DNA from: Liquidambar formosana
Lineage: Eukaryota; Streptophyta; Magnoliopsida; Saxifragales; Altingiaceae
DNA: 64,000 bases
NCBI GenBank assembly: GCA_039720395.1
Contig: CM077826.1
Span: 31,492,810 to 31,556,809, forward strand
Reading direction: 5' to 3'
Shown: piece after piece, positions 12,489 to 24,832 of the stretch
Layout: each line of letters opens with the position of its first letter
Numbering within the stretch: the stretch's first letter is position 1
Translations under genes and position numbers: made by a program
The notes under the pieces: model-generated
Seen by the model: only the letters and a program-made list of their open reading frames with translations
Databases searched by the model: none
What the model was told of the DNA's origin: nothing

Positions 12489-14692
12489 GGTATTTATAAG
12501 GGGATTGAAGTTATTGATATTGACTGAAACAATAGAGAGAGAGAAAATTGACGGTTGGGTTTTGGCTTCTTCTTTATCGTCCACCTAATAGTCAAGTAAG
12601 TATAAACTATACATTCTATTGTTTATATATATAAAGTACAAGGATAGGTATTGGCAGGGTGAGGGTAGTGTTCTGACTAGTGATACAAAGGTGTATATAT
12701 TGGGTTTTGATATATGTGTATCATAGAGTAAGATGAATAGCAAAAAGGTGAATTCTTGGAATTGACAATCTGACTTTGAAAGAAGTAAAAAGGTTAAAAC
12801 TAAATAAATTAATTAATAATTAGGGTATGTCGCTACCCCAAGAGACGAGGGATGTTTTCCCTTCCTAAGTTTTGGGACGACCCCGGGGCATCCATTTCTG
12901 GTGGGTGGTGTTGAGTAAGATGGATTCAGTTCAAGGGCGCCTTAATTGTCCTAGTCATGCGAGCATATCTAGAATTATCAAGGCTATGGAGTCGCCACCA
13001 ATCAAGGGTTTGAGGACGTGACTGGGCATCCTATGGTTGATTAGAAAGTGGGGCCATCCGAGATCCCAAAATGAGTCCATCTGAGATCTTATCATCAAAC
13101 GGGTCCATTTAAGGTCCATTTAGAAATTGATTGACTCCTAGTGGTCTGTGAGACTAAAGATTGAGGGTAAGGGGGTTTGGTTACGAGTGGGGAAGGTGTG
13201 AGGCACCCCACATCGCCCGTTGGAATCTAACGGTTCCCGATTTCGACGATGTTTCTTTTTAAAATCCCATTTGGTATTATTGATTTCCTATACGAACAAC
13301 TTAACATAGACTATTCTTTTAAAGGGTGGTGAATTCTGTTATTTTGAAAAGAGATCCTTAAAGGCATTGGAACAAAGTCTTTTGAAAAGGTTGATGTTTG
13401 GAAAGTATGCCTTAACGTGTTTGTAAATGAGAACCATTTTTGAAAAGACCACAAATTCGCCTTCCTTCTCATGAGTATTTTAAGTCAAATTGATTAACTC
13501 TAAAGTATCCCTATCTTACAGTGGTAAAAATCAATTCTTTATGAAAGGATGGAAATGGAAATGATAATGATGTGAGTCTATTTTTAAAGAGTTAATATCA
13601 AGTGCGAATCTCTTTGGGATCCTGAGAGAGCTCGAGACTTTTGAAGTCGAGGAATGGGTAAAGAAAAAGAATACTTTTTGAAAGCTATTGAAATGAAGAG
13701 GATGTTCCCTTTTGAAGGGAAAAGATTGCCTTTTGAAAACAAGGGTTCCTTTTGAAGGAAGAAAATGTGTTTGATTGAGAAAAGAACACTTTTGAAGTGT
13801 AAAGGAATTTTGTTTAAACAAAGTGAAAGTGATACTTTATGATTCTCAATCCATACTAGAAGGGAAGTCCTACATGGAGTGATAGTTTTGGAAAATTGAT
13901 TTGATTAAGATCACGTCTGTGAAAAGAGGGCACGTGCCCTTTTTTAATGAAAACAATCTATTCGAGCTACTTTTGGAATGAACTCGTCAATTGAAAACAA
14001 TACACGTGTCAACAACTTGCTTGTTGGCAAGAGGTTCTTTTTTAAATCAAAAATCTTTATTTGATAAAGATGGTAATGTTGTCAAAAATGATTTGAGGAT
14101 AATGGTCCTATACAGGTATGGATCTTTTAACAAGGATTTGGGATATAAATAATCACTTTCAACTTTAGAAGACCTTTTGAGCTCTTAGAGCTTAAAGATG
14201 GTTTTGCGAGGAATTTCATCCAAACTTAATGCGCACTTAAATTAACTGAATAAAAGTGTAATCAACTAAATCTCCTAAGGATTGAGATTTTACTACGTGA
14301 CATAGGGACACGCAAGAGTTCCTGAACTCGAGGTGAAGTGATTTATTGGAATCTGGCGGGTCGATTGATCAAGTTCATTTAATGGTGATAAGTTATTATG
14401 CTATGGATGAGTTTTTAAGCATTTGATGCTTTAAACTCTCTATCCATGGCATGATAGATTATCTCAAGACATTAGTCGAACCTTATTCACATGCGAATAG
14501 AATTGAAATATTAATATAGCATGAAATTCTAAGATAAGTACATCGAAAATGTCAAAAGATATATAAGCATAATCGACCTTGGCAAGGTTTGGAATTCATA
14601 AATATGATGTTTATTGGTTTGAAAAGCACAAGTATATGTACATAAAATAAAAAAGGTCAAGTGACCACAAAATGAAAAGTGCTCAAGTATTG

Positions 14693-14830
14693 GGGCAAAA
14701 GGTCGCAACGACCATAACCCGGAGGGTAGCGAAAAGCCATAGCCTCTAAATAAAGCGGTAAATAAAGCAGTAAATAAATAGTTAGAATTTTTAGGGGCAA
14801 GAGTCGCAACGATCACAACCCGGAGGATTC
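14693..14830. repeat. Two-copy repeat in T5, about 100-bp spacing
   Basis: The unit GGGGCAA(A)AG.GTCGCAACGA.CA...ACCCGGAGG occurs at about 14693 and again at about 14792. The spacer contains three short TAAATAAAGC(G/A)G words. Confidence 0.7.
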
Positions 14831-14860
14831 AACCTCGAAATAAAGGAAAGAAAAAAAGAA

Positions 14861-15020
14861 GCCTACTGTACCTCATAGCATGAGTGTGTAGGGGCCGTAG
14901 CCGTAAAAGAAAAAAAAAGCCTACTACGCCTCATATCAAGAGCGTGTAGGGGCCGTAGCCGTAAAGAAAAAAAAAGGCCTACTGCGCCTCGTATCAAGAG
15001 CGTGTAGGGGCCGTAGCCGT
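14861..15020. repeat. 58-bp tandem repeat in T5
   Basis: Units start at 14861, 14919 and 14977, each opening GCCTACT and containing GTGTAGGGGCCGTAGCCGT. The first two end in an A-rich spacer. The array has 2.75 units with few differences. Confidence 0.9.
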
Positions 15021-15720
15021 GGTTAGTATGTTAGCAAGTTAGAAGTTAGTAACCATTTTGAATGGATTGATGATGTCATTGCATTCCTCCGAGCATAGGA
15101 GAATTGAATTAAGTCCATGAACTCCTTTGCAAAGGGATTTAATTAATTTCAAGTTGATTATGATTACCAACAAGGAAACAAAAAGAGGTTAGTCTAAACA
15201 ATATGCATGCATGCATGAATCTAACCTTGCCAAATTTGATTTTGTTCAAACATCATCTCAACCTTTTGATATGTTTAAATTTCCATTTCACACATCATAT
15301 ATGCAAGCTCTCATGCAATAAAAGGAAATGAAAATAGGTGCTAGCAACCTATTGGAATGGTTTGCAAGCATTGGGTGGTTTAGGGTCTCACTGCCTTTAA
15401 CCCACCATACAAGAGTTGATCCTTTCACGACACGTGTTAGGAGACCCATGTCCGTACTCGGGCTAAGGTAGGAAGGGCGACAATCACATATTAAGGCTGC
15501 AAGAAATAATGGTAAGCTTAATAGGAAATTAAACTAAGAAAGCTTAGGAATGAATTTTAAAAGGGAAGCTCACCTAGTGTAGGTGATTTCACCTTAGCTT
15601 TGAACAAGTTGGGCTTGAGTGCTCCTCTCCTAAGTTTGAAAATCTCCCTTTGAGATGCTCCTTTGAAGGCTCCAAGTGTGTTTGGAGGGTGGTGGAGTGA
15701 ATTAGGGAAGAAAAGTTTGA

Positions 15721-16470
15721 TAACAGTGAAGGTATCAGTCAGCAGATGTGAAGTTGTCAACCAGAAGACATGAAATTAACAGTCGTTCTGTAGTAAAACT
15801 GCAGCAGAATTTGTGTTCTTTCTTTGCTACCCAAAGCAAAATTGATGATTCACCCCCTGATTTTCCCTCAAAATCAGTCCCTAAATTTGTGAGGGAGATG
15901 TTTGTGAGAGAATATGTGGTAGGGTTTGAAAGGAGGTGGTGTTTTGTGGTGATGGAAGTGAGGAGTGGTGGTGGAAATGTGGAAACTACCACTTTCTATG
16001 CTACCCAAACCCAAAGAAAGATTTTTGATGGTTGGAAAATCTTTGACAGCTGCTATGGAGTGATTTTTGAGTGGTGGAATTAGCTTGAAAAAGCTTTGGA
16101 ATGATTTGGAAACAAAACCGTGGTAACACAGTGAAGTTACCAGTCACCCGAGAAGAAGTTGACATTCAAAGGTGACAGTCGTTCCGTAGCAAAAATGCAG
16201 CAGTTTCTGGGTTTGTTCTTCCTAGCTACCCAAGCCCAGAAATGGAGGTTTTGAGTGGTTGGGTGTTTTTGTACAGCACCTTGGGAAGGATTTTTGAGTG
16301 GATTTGATGGTGGCTTTGTGGTGGTGGAAGTGGTAGAGGTGGTTGAGTGAATTAGAGATGAGAAGTTTGTAACACAGGAAGTTACCAGTCAGAACACGTG
16401 AAATTGGCTGTCAGAAGATGTAAAGTCAGCAGTCCTTCTGAAGCAAAACAGCAGCAGTTTCCTTTCCCAT
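15721..16470. repeat. Irregular three-copy repeat in T5
   Basis: Three diverged blocks begin near 15721, 16123 and 16371. Each has a (GAA)GTTACCAGTCA-like start and a later CAGTC(G/C)TTC(T/C)G...GCAGCAG. Spacing is uneven (about 402 and 248 bp), so this is an old array with indels. Confidence 0.7.
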
Positions 16471-16691
16471 CTTTTTCACCCTTTTTTTGATCCGCCCCCT
16501 TCACTGGTTGGAGAGCTCTCCCCTGTAGCTTTCTCTTTTTCTCTCTTATGGATCCGTCCTCTCTCCCCTTTTTTCTATCTCCTCTTCTTTTCTTTCTTTC
16601 CTTTCTCTTTTCCTTTCTTTTTTTCTCTCCTGAATCCGTCCTCTCTCCCTCTTACTGTTCTATCTTCTTTTTTCGCTTGATTCCCCTCCTG

Positions 16692-16715
16692 ATATATATA
16701 TATATATATATATAA
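16692..16715. repeat. (TA)n microsatellite in T5
   Basis: About 12 TA units follow a long CT-rich stretch (16480-16690). Confidence 0.9.
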
Positions 16716-17716
16716 TACAGAAGCCTTAAGGCTTAAGTTTTGCTTTTGCCGCTTTTAAGGGAGAAAGATCCCATGTGGGGAGGTCTATAGGAAAGCCCAT
16801 GAGCTTGCAAAGAAAAAGGCAGCCGTGCTGCCCACTTCAAGGATTGGATGATCCGGCATGATGCAGTGCGTGGTAAGCTCCATGCACCTCATTTCCATTT
16901 GTATATGATGTGAACTTTGAACGGCTATAAATTGAGCTCCCGAACTCCGATTTGGGTGATTCAAGAGGCATTGGAAAGCTTGTAACATGCTCTTCAGTTT
17001 GATAATGATCTTGTCCAATGATTGCATCTTGAACTTTGCACGTATTTCGAGGAAAGTGGAGTACGCCCGATTGTAAAGTGGAACTTGAAATATTTATATC
17101 TTATGATTCGGGTGTCCGATTGAGATGAATCAAGAGGTGTTGGAAAGATATTTTTGAGCTCTTCAGTTTGATCATGGTCTTTGCATCTTTGCAACAATGG
17201 TGACCAAATGATCTCCATTTGTAGGGGTAAAAAGGTTAATAAGTGACAAAAAGGGCATGCTGCCTTCACCCACGTTGGCATAGCAGGCGTGGGTAACGTT
17301 GGCCTGGCCAGCGTGGACTCATGTCCCATCAGATAGTTAGATTTCGACTGCAGTGAGTTGCAGGATACTGCAGAGCCAAAAACAAGATCTCTCTACGCTG
17401 GTTTAGACAGCGTGGGCACATTTATCCCACATTTGTGATGATTTCTCATCATCACACATGGGAACTTGTGTTTTTGGGTAGTGTGCCCTTCTAGAAGGTG
17501 TGGGGCCGCTGAGGTGGGCCTATGGTAGTGGTCCACCCTACTGTGGGGCCGTACGATCCCGCGATCACGTTCGATCAATGATCGGGTGAAATCCGACCGT
17601 TGATCTTGAATGGGGATTGAAACCTTGGGTCCTTAAACTTGGTTTGGGACCAGAGAATGGAGTGTGCACTCTCTAGGGTGGGATTGAATGGCCCGGATGC
17701 GAGCATGATGCTCGTA

Positions 17717-18375
17717 GGGCTCTGCAATTAAGGTTTTGTTGATCGTGAGCCGAACAAGTCCTGATCTTCGATCAAATGGACCCGTATTGATCTTAAGGGG
17801 TTGAATTAAAGATCCAATGGTCGGTTTGACCATTGAATGAGAAATTGTGAGGAATTGAATCACCTAAAGTTGCATCAAGGGTTCGATTTTGGGTGATTTG
17901 GGGGATTGGAGGGCTCATGCCTTCTGCTTCCCAATCAAATGGTCCTAGACCGCTCTAGGGATATTGAATTGAAGATCCTACGGTTGAATTGATCATCGGA
18001 TCGAAGATTGTTAGGAATTAAAACATCTAGTGCTGAATTAGGGGTTCGATTTGGGGGGGAAATTGGGGATCAGAGGGTTTGTGCCCTCTGATCCTCAATT
18101 AAATGATCCTAGACCACTCTAGGGATATTGAATTGAAGATCTTACGGTGGAATGGACCATGGGATCAAGGATTATTGGAGATCGAACCACCTAGTACCGA
18201 TTTAGGGGTTCGATTCAGGGTGAATTGGGGATCAGAGGGCTCGCGCCCTCTGATTCTCAAATTAAATGGTCCTAGACCGCTCTAGGGATGTTGAATTGAA
18301 GATCCTACGGTTGAATTGACCGTTGGATCAAAGATTGTTGGAGATCGAACCAACTAGTATCGATTTAGAGGTTCG
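17717..18375. repeat. 163-bp tandem repeat in T5
   Basis: Units begin near 17879, 18042 and 18206 at GGGTTCGATT and end near 18368. Each contains GACC(G/A)CTCTAGGGATATTGA and GAAGATC(C/T)TACGGT. A more diverged unit precedes them from about 17717. The period is 162-164 bp. Confidence 0.85.
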
Positions 18376-18608
18376 ATTCGGGGTTTTCGGGTATCGTGCC
18401 CGTTGCTGGCTCTTAGGCCTCAAACGCCGAGGGTTGAATCGGGGAAAGGCTTTGTCCTAGTGGGTAGGACAAGATGAATGAAGTTAGGTGCGGAGCGTGT
18501 CCGACCTAATTGTACTGTTGACGGGTTAATCGATTTTGTTTGGAGGCGGCCCAGCAAAATTTGGGTGTCTACAGGGTAGACTCAATGATCACCAACTATT
18601 ATGTATTA

Positions 18609-18643
18609 TATCTATCTATCTATCTATCTATCTATATATACTA

Positions 18644-18676
<33 letters not shown>
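18609..18676. repeat. (TATC)n then (TA)n microsatellite in E4
   Basis: TCTA/TATC units pass into a run of TA; no other function is visible. Confidence 0.95.
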
Positions 18677-18677
<1 letters not shown>

Positions 18678-21119
18678 TGCACAAGCCGTACATATAGAGA
18701 AGATGGAATAGTGGGGTTTGATAGTGATTCAGTGTGGGTAGGTCTACATAAGTTTACGTACACTTGCATAATTAAGGCTTATATTAGTCATTTTGTAGTT
18801 CGGGTTTGAGGCCATTAGAATTAGAAGTTGAATCGTTAGCGTACCACATAATTAGAATGGATTGTTAGTATAAATATGAATTATTGATAAAGAATATTAT
18901 TGATTTTAGGTTCTAAATAGCGTTGGAATTATTAGGACCTCAATCACTTGGACTCTTGAAGGTTTGGCTTGAGGTAAGGGAACTTGCACAATGTATCGCC
19001 CTCTTTGATTAAATAAAAAAAATATGATTTTTATTCCAATTTTATGAGCAAATCGTTTATGAACAAATGTTTTCAAAATTGTTTCACTATCAAAGTGTTT
19101 ATTTCTTGTACTGTGGATCAAGCAAAAATAGTCTTTTATTGAAATTGTTTTACATATGTGTTTGAATCTATTTTACTTGTGAAAGATATTTACCAAATGT
19201 TTATTATATAAGTGTGAACTCTAGTTAGATTAGTGGTTTGTCCCAGCAGGGGATTCTTAAACTGTTGGAAAAGTGGTCTATGCCAGTAGGGGATGCTAAT
19301 TCTGTTGCTCATTAGTATTGATGTAGTGTAAAGTACCACAATGATGGGCACCTATTAAATGTAAGTGTAGCAAGAGGTAGTACTTGTATGAACTAAGGTT
19401 TTATTGATTTGTATTATATCGATCAGTGATTTTAGAGTGATTTATCGATTGCATTGTTATCGAAAGTATTTCAGTGTTATTATTTATTGAATTGAAAGCA
19501 AGAGAATTATTTTTAAAAGTTTATATGCCTACTAAATTGAAAGAAATGATTTATTGTGAAACTCTATCGTTTTGTTACTCAGGTTTTTAAATCAATCGTG
19601 CGAATATGCTTGACCTCTTCCTTTATATATTGTGTAATGTTTTTTGTTGAGCTTTATGCTCACTCCTTATATTTTTCCCCACAAATAAATAGCTTGATGT
19701 GAGTGGCTTCCACATACGAAGAGTTAGGGTGTCGATGGCTTGATCTACTAGTTTGGTTAGAACATTTATTTTAGTAGCTAGAAGAATTAATTTATTGTTT
19801 CAGTGGACGTTGTGGACCCCAGGAAAACGGCCCACAAGGATTGAAAAGAAAAATTAGGCTTGAAAAAAGGAAAGAGAATCGCCACCTTATTTTTTAAAGG
19901 AAACAAGGAAAACCCTAAAAAACAGTTTTGTTTTAGGAAAACAAAAGAATGACTCCATGTTTAAAAATGGAAAGGAAAAAAGTCTTTTGGAAACCAAAGA
20001 TGGTGGATTCGGAGGCTAAGTTACGATATGGGAAGGTTCTAGGCAAAGCCTATAGGCACCCATATCGCCCTAAACGGTCTCTTCATTTAATTGGGCTAAA
20101 TCAAAGTCTTAATCACATACAAATCATCAATTATCATCAAAAGACAGCATGCATATCATTCATTCATTCATCCATATAAGCAAATAAATCAAAGAAAAAC
20201 AGAAAAGAGAAAGAGGGGAAAGAAAACCTAGGATACTTAGTATCCTAGGGCAGACTTGAACCTCACGAAGAGCGCCTACGTACCATGTATGGAAATACAT
20301 GGATCAAAGTCCACGTAGTTCGAATGGGAATAGGGTTATAACCTAATAGAGGCCTATGGTAAACCCTAAGTTTTCTTTCATAAGAAATATGGTAAGTTTC
20401 CAAAAATGAATGATTCTCAAAAGATCTTTAGAAAATATGGAATTTCATAAAGATAGAAACTTTGATTTAAAAGGCATTTTTATGAAAGGATACTATAGAA
20501 TCTACCATACCCCTCTATTAAGGGATAACCCTAGGAAGGAGAAAGGGAAAGTTTCAAGGAAAGGAAAGAAGGGTGAATTGGGGCACCCTCATACCCTATT
20601 TACCTTTAAGCAAAAGCAACCTGTCAAAATAACCACCCTATTGCATAGGGTAATTACCTTATTTGCAAGATTTCATCTTGCAATAGCCAAAATAACCACC
20701 CCTACATTGGTAGGGTAGTTGCACCTGTTGTACCTGTCAAGCACCTGCAATTTCCATGCAAAACATAACAAAAATACAGCCAACCAAACTAGTTCCTGAT
20801 CAAGCAATTATCATGCTTAAACATAGGCTAACACATACTTAAAATATGGCAATAAGAACAATGGACAAATCTGGACAGAATTGAAATAAGGCTTAAAATC
20901 AACCATAAATCATGCAAACAACATGAATCATAAGCTAACTAAACCCTAATCCAGCCCTATATGCAATGACATGCAACAAACCCTAAAATCAACTAATATG
21001 AATGCAAAAATATCATAGTTATCTAATATGCAACACATATGCAGCAACTATGAAGAAAAACTAGAGAAGAACCCTAAGCTATCATGCTATATGCAATTTT
21101 CCTAAAACAAAGATGGATG

Positions 21120-21650
21120 AAACCCTAGTATCACACTAGTGCGTAAAATCCCATGAAATTACACTCTAACATACTAAACAGCCCATAAATATCATTCTAA
21201 GCATGCATACTAGCTAATAGAAACAGCAAAATATGATAAAAACATAAGTTTTAATATGCAAAAGAGTTATTTCATGCAGAAAACCAATTTCAGCACTAAG
21301 GAAACCCTAGAATCCCAAATATGCAGTAAATCACATGGAATAACATTCTAGTATACTAAGTAGCCCATGAATATCATCCTAAACATGCATACTAGCTAAT
21401 AGAAACAGCAAGATATGATAAAAACATAAGCTTTAATATGCAAAAGAGTTATTTCATGCAGAAAACTAATTTTAGCACTAAGGAAACCCTAGAATCCCAA
21501 ACATGCAGTAAATCACATGGAATAACATTTTAGCATACTAAACAGCCCATGAATATCATCCTAAACATGCATACTAGCTAATAAAAGCAGCAAAACACAA
21601 TAAAAACGTATGCTTTAACATGACATAATGCTATTCTAGGCAAAACCCTA
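21120..21650. repeat. 182-bp tandem repeat in T6
   Basis: Units start at AAACCCTAG at 21120, 21302 and 21484. Each holds CATGCATACTAGCTAATA and AACATAAG(T/C)TTTAATATG, and the third is partly diverged. In T3 the corresponding stretch (near 54800-55330) does not show this three-fold array, so it expanded in T6. Confidence 0.9.
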
Positions 21651-21922
21651 ATTTAAAAGAGAGAGAAAAGGAGGAGCTCCGTATACCTATGGTGAAGTCC
21701 CCTTTTTACTGCTGTAGAGAGTCCTCCTTCTGTTATGCACTACTGGAAATTCCTTCCTTCAAGCCTTCAAGCGAAGCTCCAGCCCTCCACTAAGCTTTCT
21801 CTCTCACTCTCTTACTCAAAATTAGGTTAAACTACCCTAAAGATGGCTGTTATTGCCTCCAAGTCTCCAGAAAATCCTCCCAAGTCTAGAAAATTCCCTC
21901 TCTTATTGCTGAAGTATAAGGG

Positions 21923-21932
21923 GGTATTTATA
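21923..21932 (-). promoter_or_regulatory. TATA box of T6
   Basis: Minus-strand TATAAATACC, at a position comparable to TATATAA at 33684-33690 in T3. Confidence 0.5.
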
Positions 21933-22119
21933 GGGTTTGAGGGAAAACCCTCAATGGTTGGTATTAAAATCCTAGGTATTGATCCAAGGGCTCTTAGAGG
22001 TTCCCTTGGGGTTCAAGTAGGTCAAATAGGGCTGAAAATAGGGTTAAATGGCGGCTGGAGGCGGAATATTTCGAGAAAATAGGAAGAATCCCACTTCAGC
22101 AATCAAAAAATGGAAAGAG

Positions 22120-22202
22120 GCTCGGGTGACCACCTGGGGCTGGGCGGCTAGCCTCCTGGGCCCAGGCGGCTAGCCGTCCAGGCCTGGGTGGCACCCGAGG
22201 CC
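22120..22202 (-). repeat. GC-rich palindromic minisatellite in T6
   Basis: Repeated words of the type GGCGGCTAGCC(G/T)(T/C)C(C/T) with CCAGGCC/GGCCTGG lie in an otherwise AT-rich LTR. A matching array lies in T3 at about 33415-33505. Confidence 0.75.
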
Positions 22203-23142
22203 TCGTCAGCTTATGCCCTATTCTGACCCCTTCGACTTCCAAATGTGTTTCAGGGCTCAAATCAACTCCGATTTTGACGAAACGAAAGCCAAAACGACCG
22301 TGTTTTGATAATTTGAGTCACTTAATGGCAAGAAACCCTAGCCATGGCTGCATGGTTAGGTCCTACAAAGGTGGTTAACTGCTATGCCCCACCGTCGCTT
22401 AGCTTAGGTATGCACATAGGGTTGCACCGAATGCTTTCCAATTCGAAATTCAACCTCTCTAAACACATTTGGGGATGAAATTAAGACTAATCAAGGTCAA
22501 ATGAGTAGTCATAGGGTGAAAATCATGAGCCAATTCGAGCTAACCCGAAATAGGTCTCTTTAACCAACCTGAGCCATATTGAGCCATTCTAATCCCGAAC
22601 CATCAATTCATCAAATTGAACCCATAAATACGTCAAATGCATCCATATGAACTCCAATTGGCAACTTGGAGATCATTCCAAGGTCAAATGGAAAGTTTGT
22701 GACCAAAAAGACGATTATGCCCCTCAAGTCACAAAAGTTCTTATTAACCCTCAGGATCAACTCCAAATCGAACCAAAATTCATACACACCATCCTTAGGA
22801 CCCTAGAAACTCAATGCAAAAGACTAGACTCAAAAAGGAAACAAAAAGACACATGAAATGACAAACCCTAGCTAAGGTGGCAAAAATGGGGTGTGACAGA
22901 CGTTGTAGTAGGTTACTGGAGGTTATAATTTACTTTGATGGATGTGGATTTATCTAGTTATTTCATTTAATTGTTGAGACTTTAGTTATGCTATGGTTTG
23001 AATTTTATTGTGGATGGAATAACGAAGACAACTTTCTTACAGGTTGATATTGTTATGTGGTTTGGCCTATGTGGGGCGTAGACCTATGTGAGTTTTGATA
23101 ATCATGTCTCCAAATCCAGTCTTTTGGGTTTGGGGTGTGACA

Positions 23143-23188
23143 TATACATTTTGACATTTTTCAATTAAATGGCGTACTAAAAAAAAGA
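23143..23188 (+). pseudogene. Copia-H integrase fragment (piece 2 of 3)
   Basis: These 46 bp continue the copia-H frame from 12282 (HFDIFQLNGVL in the frame entering the integrase core) and end in an A-run at the S1 boundary. The next part of the same domain is found at 59124. Confidence 0.8.
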
Positions 23189-23646
23189 TGTAGGCCCAAG
23201 TAAACAACCATAGAGGGGAAAAGGTGAATAGGGCTGTATGCTAACACTAGAATTTTATGCAAATCTCAAATGAAATTATCTAGTAATTTGAATCACAATA
23301 GTAAACAAGCAAATACAAAGTAAAGAGATGAGAGAGAGAGAGAGTGAGAGGGAGGGGGAGAAAGAGAGCGAGCAATTGCAAAAAACGATTTAAAAAGGTT
23401 CAACTTTTTGCCTACATCCTCGCCCCAAGAGCTTTACTTAAGAATTCAAATTTACTATCACTCTCCTTCAAGGTAGAGCAGTAAACCTTTTACAAGCCAA
23501 GTGTTCTTGCTCAACACTTTCTCATAACATTCTCCATGTGTCAAACTTAGGGTTCAATCCAACTCTTGATTACAAAACTGTAGAAGATGACTCTTAAAGA
23601 GTAGATTACACAACAATAAAAGCTCTCTCAACTAATGATTGATTTC

Positions 23647-24832
23647 TGTTGGACCAAGAATCAACCCTAAAGGCGGGTGAATTGGGTTGATGCAAAATAT
23701 ATGGAACTTTAAAAAACTTTTGCAAGTATAGTAAATATAAACAATTATGCAAATAGCATAATTAATGAAAGCAAATAAATGAGAGAGAGTTAGAGAAACC
23801 AAACTCAAGATATAATGAGGTTCGGCTCTCTTGCCTACATCCTCACCTCAAAAACTCCGCTTGAGGATTCCAAATCTACTAACCAATCTCCTTACGGGTG
23901 TAGATCAAACCTTTACACAATCTCCTTCTGGGTAAAGATCAAACCTAATCTACTTGCGGGTGTAGATTAAACATTTACGACAAGCAAATCCCCTTTGCTC
24001 AACAAAGTTTATGCCCAATCCTTAATCTCTCTTAAAGATAGATGTGAATTTAGTATAACAACAAATCCATTTTGATAGGGTGAATAAAGAATTAAGCTCA
24101 ATTTAATATGATATGAACAATGAAAGCTCGAGTGTATGGATCTAGGGCTTAATAATTGATATAGAGAATATAATCTTTTTCCTTTTGATAATCCGTACTC
24201 CCAAAGTGTTTGAGATATCATTTATATAGCCTTGGATGATTTATGACCGTTTGGTAGTAGCCCTTTTCAAAATATAACCGTTAGAGCATTTTTTGGGGCT
24301 TAGAAAACTAGCCATTATTATGTCAAATCGAGGATTTCAGACGTTTTAAATATCCAGAGAGTTGGGATATGGGTCTGTAGACAAACATCTTAAATCATTT
24401 TAGATGTCTTACTCAGGCATCTTAAATCCAAACAGCAATAAATAAGCCATTTTCAATTCCAAGTCCATAAATGATTTTCCAAGTAAAGTTCACGACTTCT
24501 TAGGGTCATGGTCTATGATATAAAGATCCTATAGTTATTGAGTTTTCACCATTCAACCATTTACATAAAATCCTAACTCTCACTTAAATACCCAAGTCTT
24601 AAATATCTTTAGGTCTTCACTCTATTGGTTCTTAAGAGTCGAATCTTTTCTTCCTTAAGGCACTTTGCTTCTCTTGTTCTCTTTGGTTTTCTTCTTATGA
24701 TAGCACATTTGAGCATAAAAAAACCTAACTTATAATGATCAACTTAAATAATAAGCATTAGTTCATAACCATTAATACTTTGTTATCATCAAAATCATAA
24801 TATATTCATGGAATAAAACCTCGAGGCTAACA
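23647..24832 (+). mobile_element. S2: solo LTR of family S
   Basis: 1186 bp, from TGTTGGACCAAG to CGAGGCTAACA, flanked by perfect ATTTC (23642-23646 and 24833-24837). It shows the same landmarks as S1: GGGTGAATTGGG near the start, a 'cctacatcctc' block, TATATAGCC near 24222, and GTTATCATCAAAATC near 24782. It lies inside S1, a relative of itself. No PBS or genes adjoin, hence solo. Confidence 0.88.

Larger units (their letters stand above)
12828..18573 (-). mobile_element. T5: very long Tat/Ogre-like gypsy LTR
   Basis: On the minus strand it begins TGTAGACACCCAAATTTTGC (18573 leftward) and ends GGGTAGCGACA (12828), flanked by GGGTA on both sides (12823-12827 and 18574-18578). Orientation comes from the block CGGGCGATGTGGGGTGCC...TTCCCCACTCGTAAC (minus strand, about 13225-13175) and GGTGGCGACTCC near 12990, which sit at the 3' end of T3, T6 and the remnant at 7393. 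At 5746 bp without any coding region it is most likely a solo LTR of a Tat-type element; a non-autonomous element is the alternative. It holds four tandem-repeat arrays, listed separately. Confidence 0.75.
19811..22898 (-). mobile_element. T6: Tat-like gypsy solo LTR
   Basis: This 3088-bp LTR lies on the minus strand, beginning TGTCACACCCCATTTTTGCC (22898 leftward) and ending GGGGTCCACA (19811). It is flanked by perfect GACGT copies (19806-19810 and 22899-22903). It matches T3 in order and length (T3 about 3.0 kb without its insert). Shared blocks include the GC-rich minisatellite, the TATA region, the TACGTAGGCGCTC block, CGGGCGATATGGGTGCC and GGTGGCGATTC. No internal genes are present. It sits inside E4. 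Confidence 0.88.
12283..23142 (+). mobile_element. E4: gypsy-like solo LTR, split by T5 and T6
   Basis: The outer ends are TGTAATGCCCCG (12283) and GGGGTGTGACA (23142), with a perfect flanking duplication TATAC. Removing T5 and T6 leaves about 2.0 kb in three parts: 12283-12827, 18579-19810 and 22904-23142. TATATAAAG at 12480-12488 is in the plus orientation. No PBS, gag or pol is present between the ends, so it is most simply a solo LTR. The TGTnA...CCCC / GGGGTGTnACA ends are common in Ty3/gypsy LTRs of plants, but the lineage is not proven. The middle part contains a TATC/TA microsatellite at 18609-18676 and no gene. Confidence 0.8.

Noticed and set aside
13531..13821. 96-codon minus-strand frame rich in Phe and Ser
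   Set aside because: Low-complexity product of GAAAAG/CTTTTC-rich LTR sequence, with no homology that I recognise.
14861..15020. CRISPR-like array from regular repeats
   Set aside because: This is a direct tandem array with repeated spacers too, inside a plant LTR.
15748..16083. Overlapping open frames on both strands at 15735-16083
   Set aside because: They lie within an irregular repeat array in the T5 LTR and show no domain or plausible gene structure.
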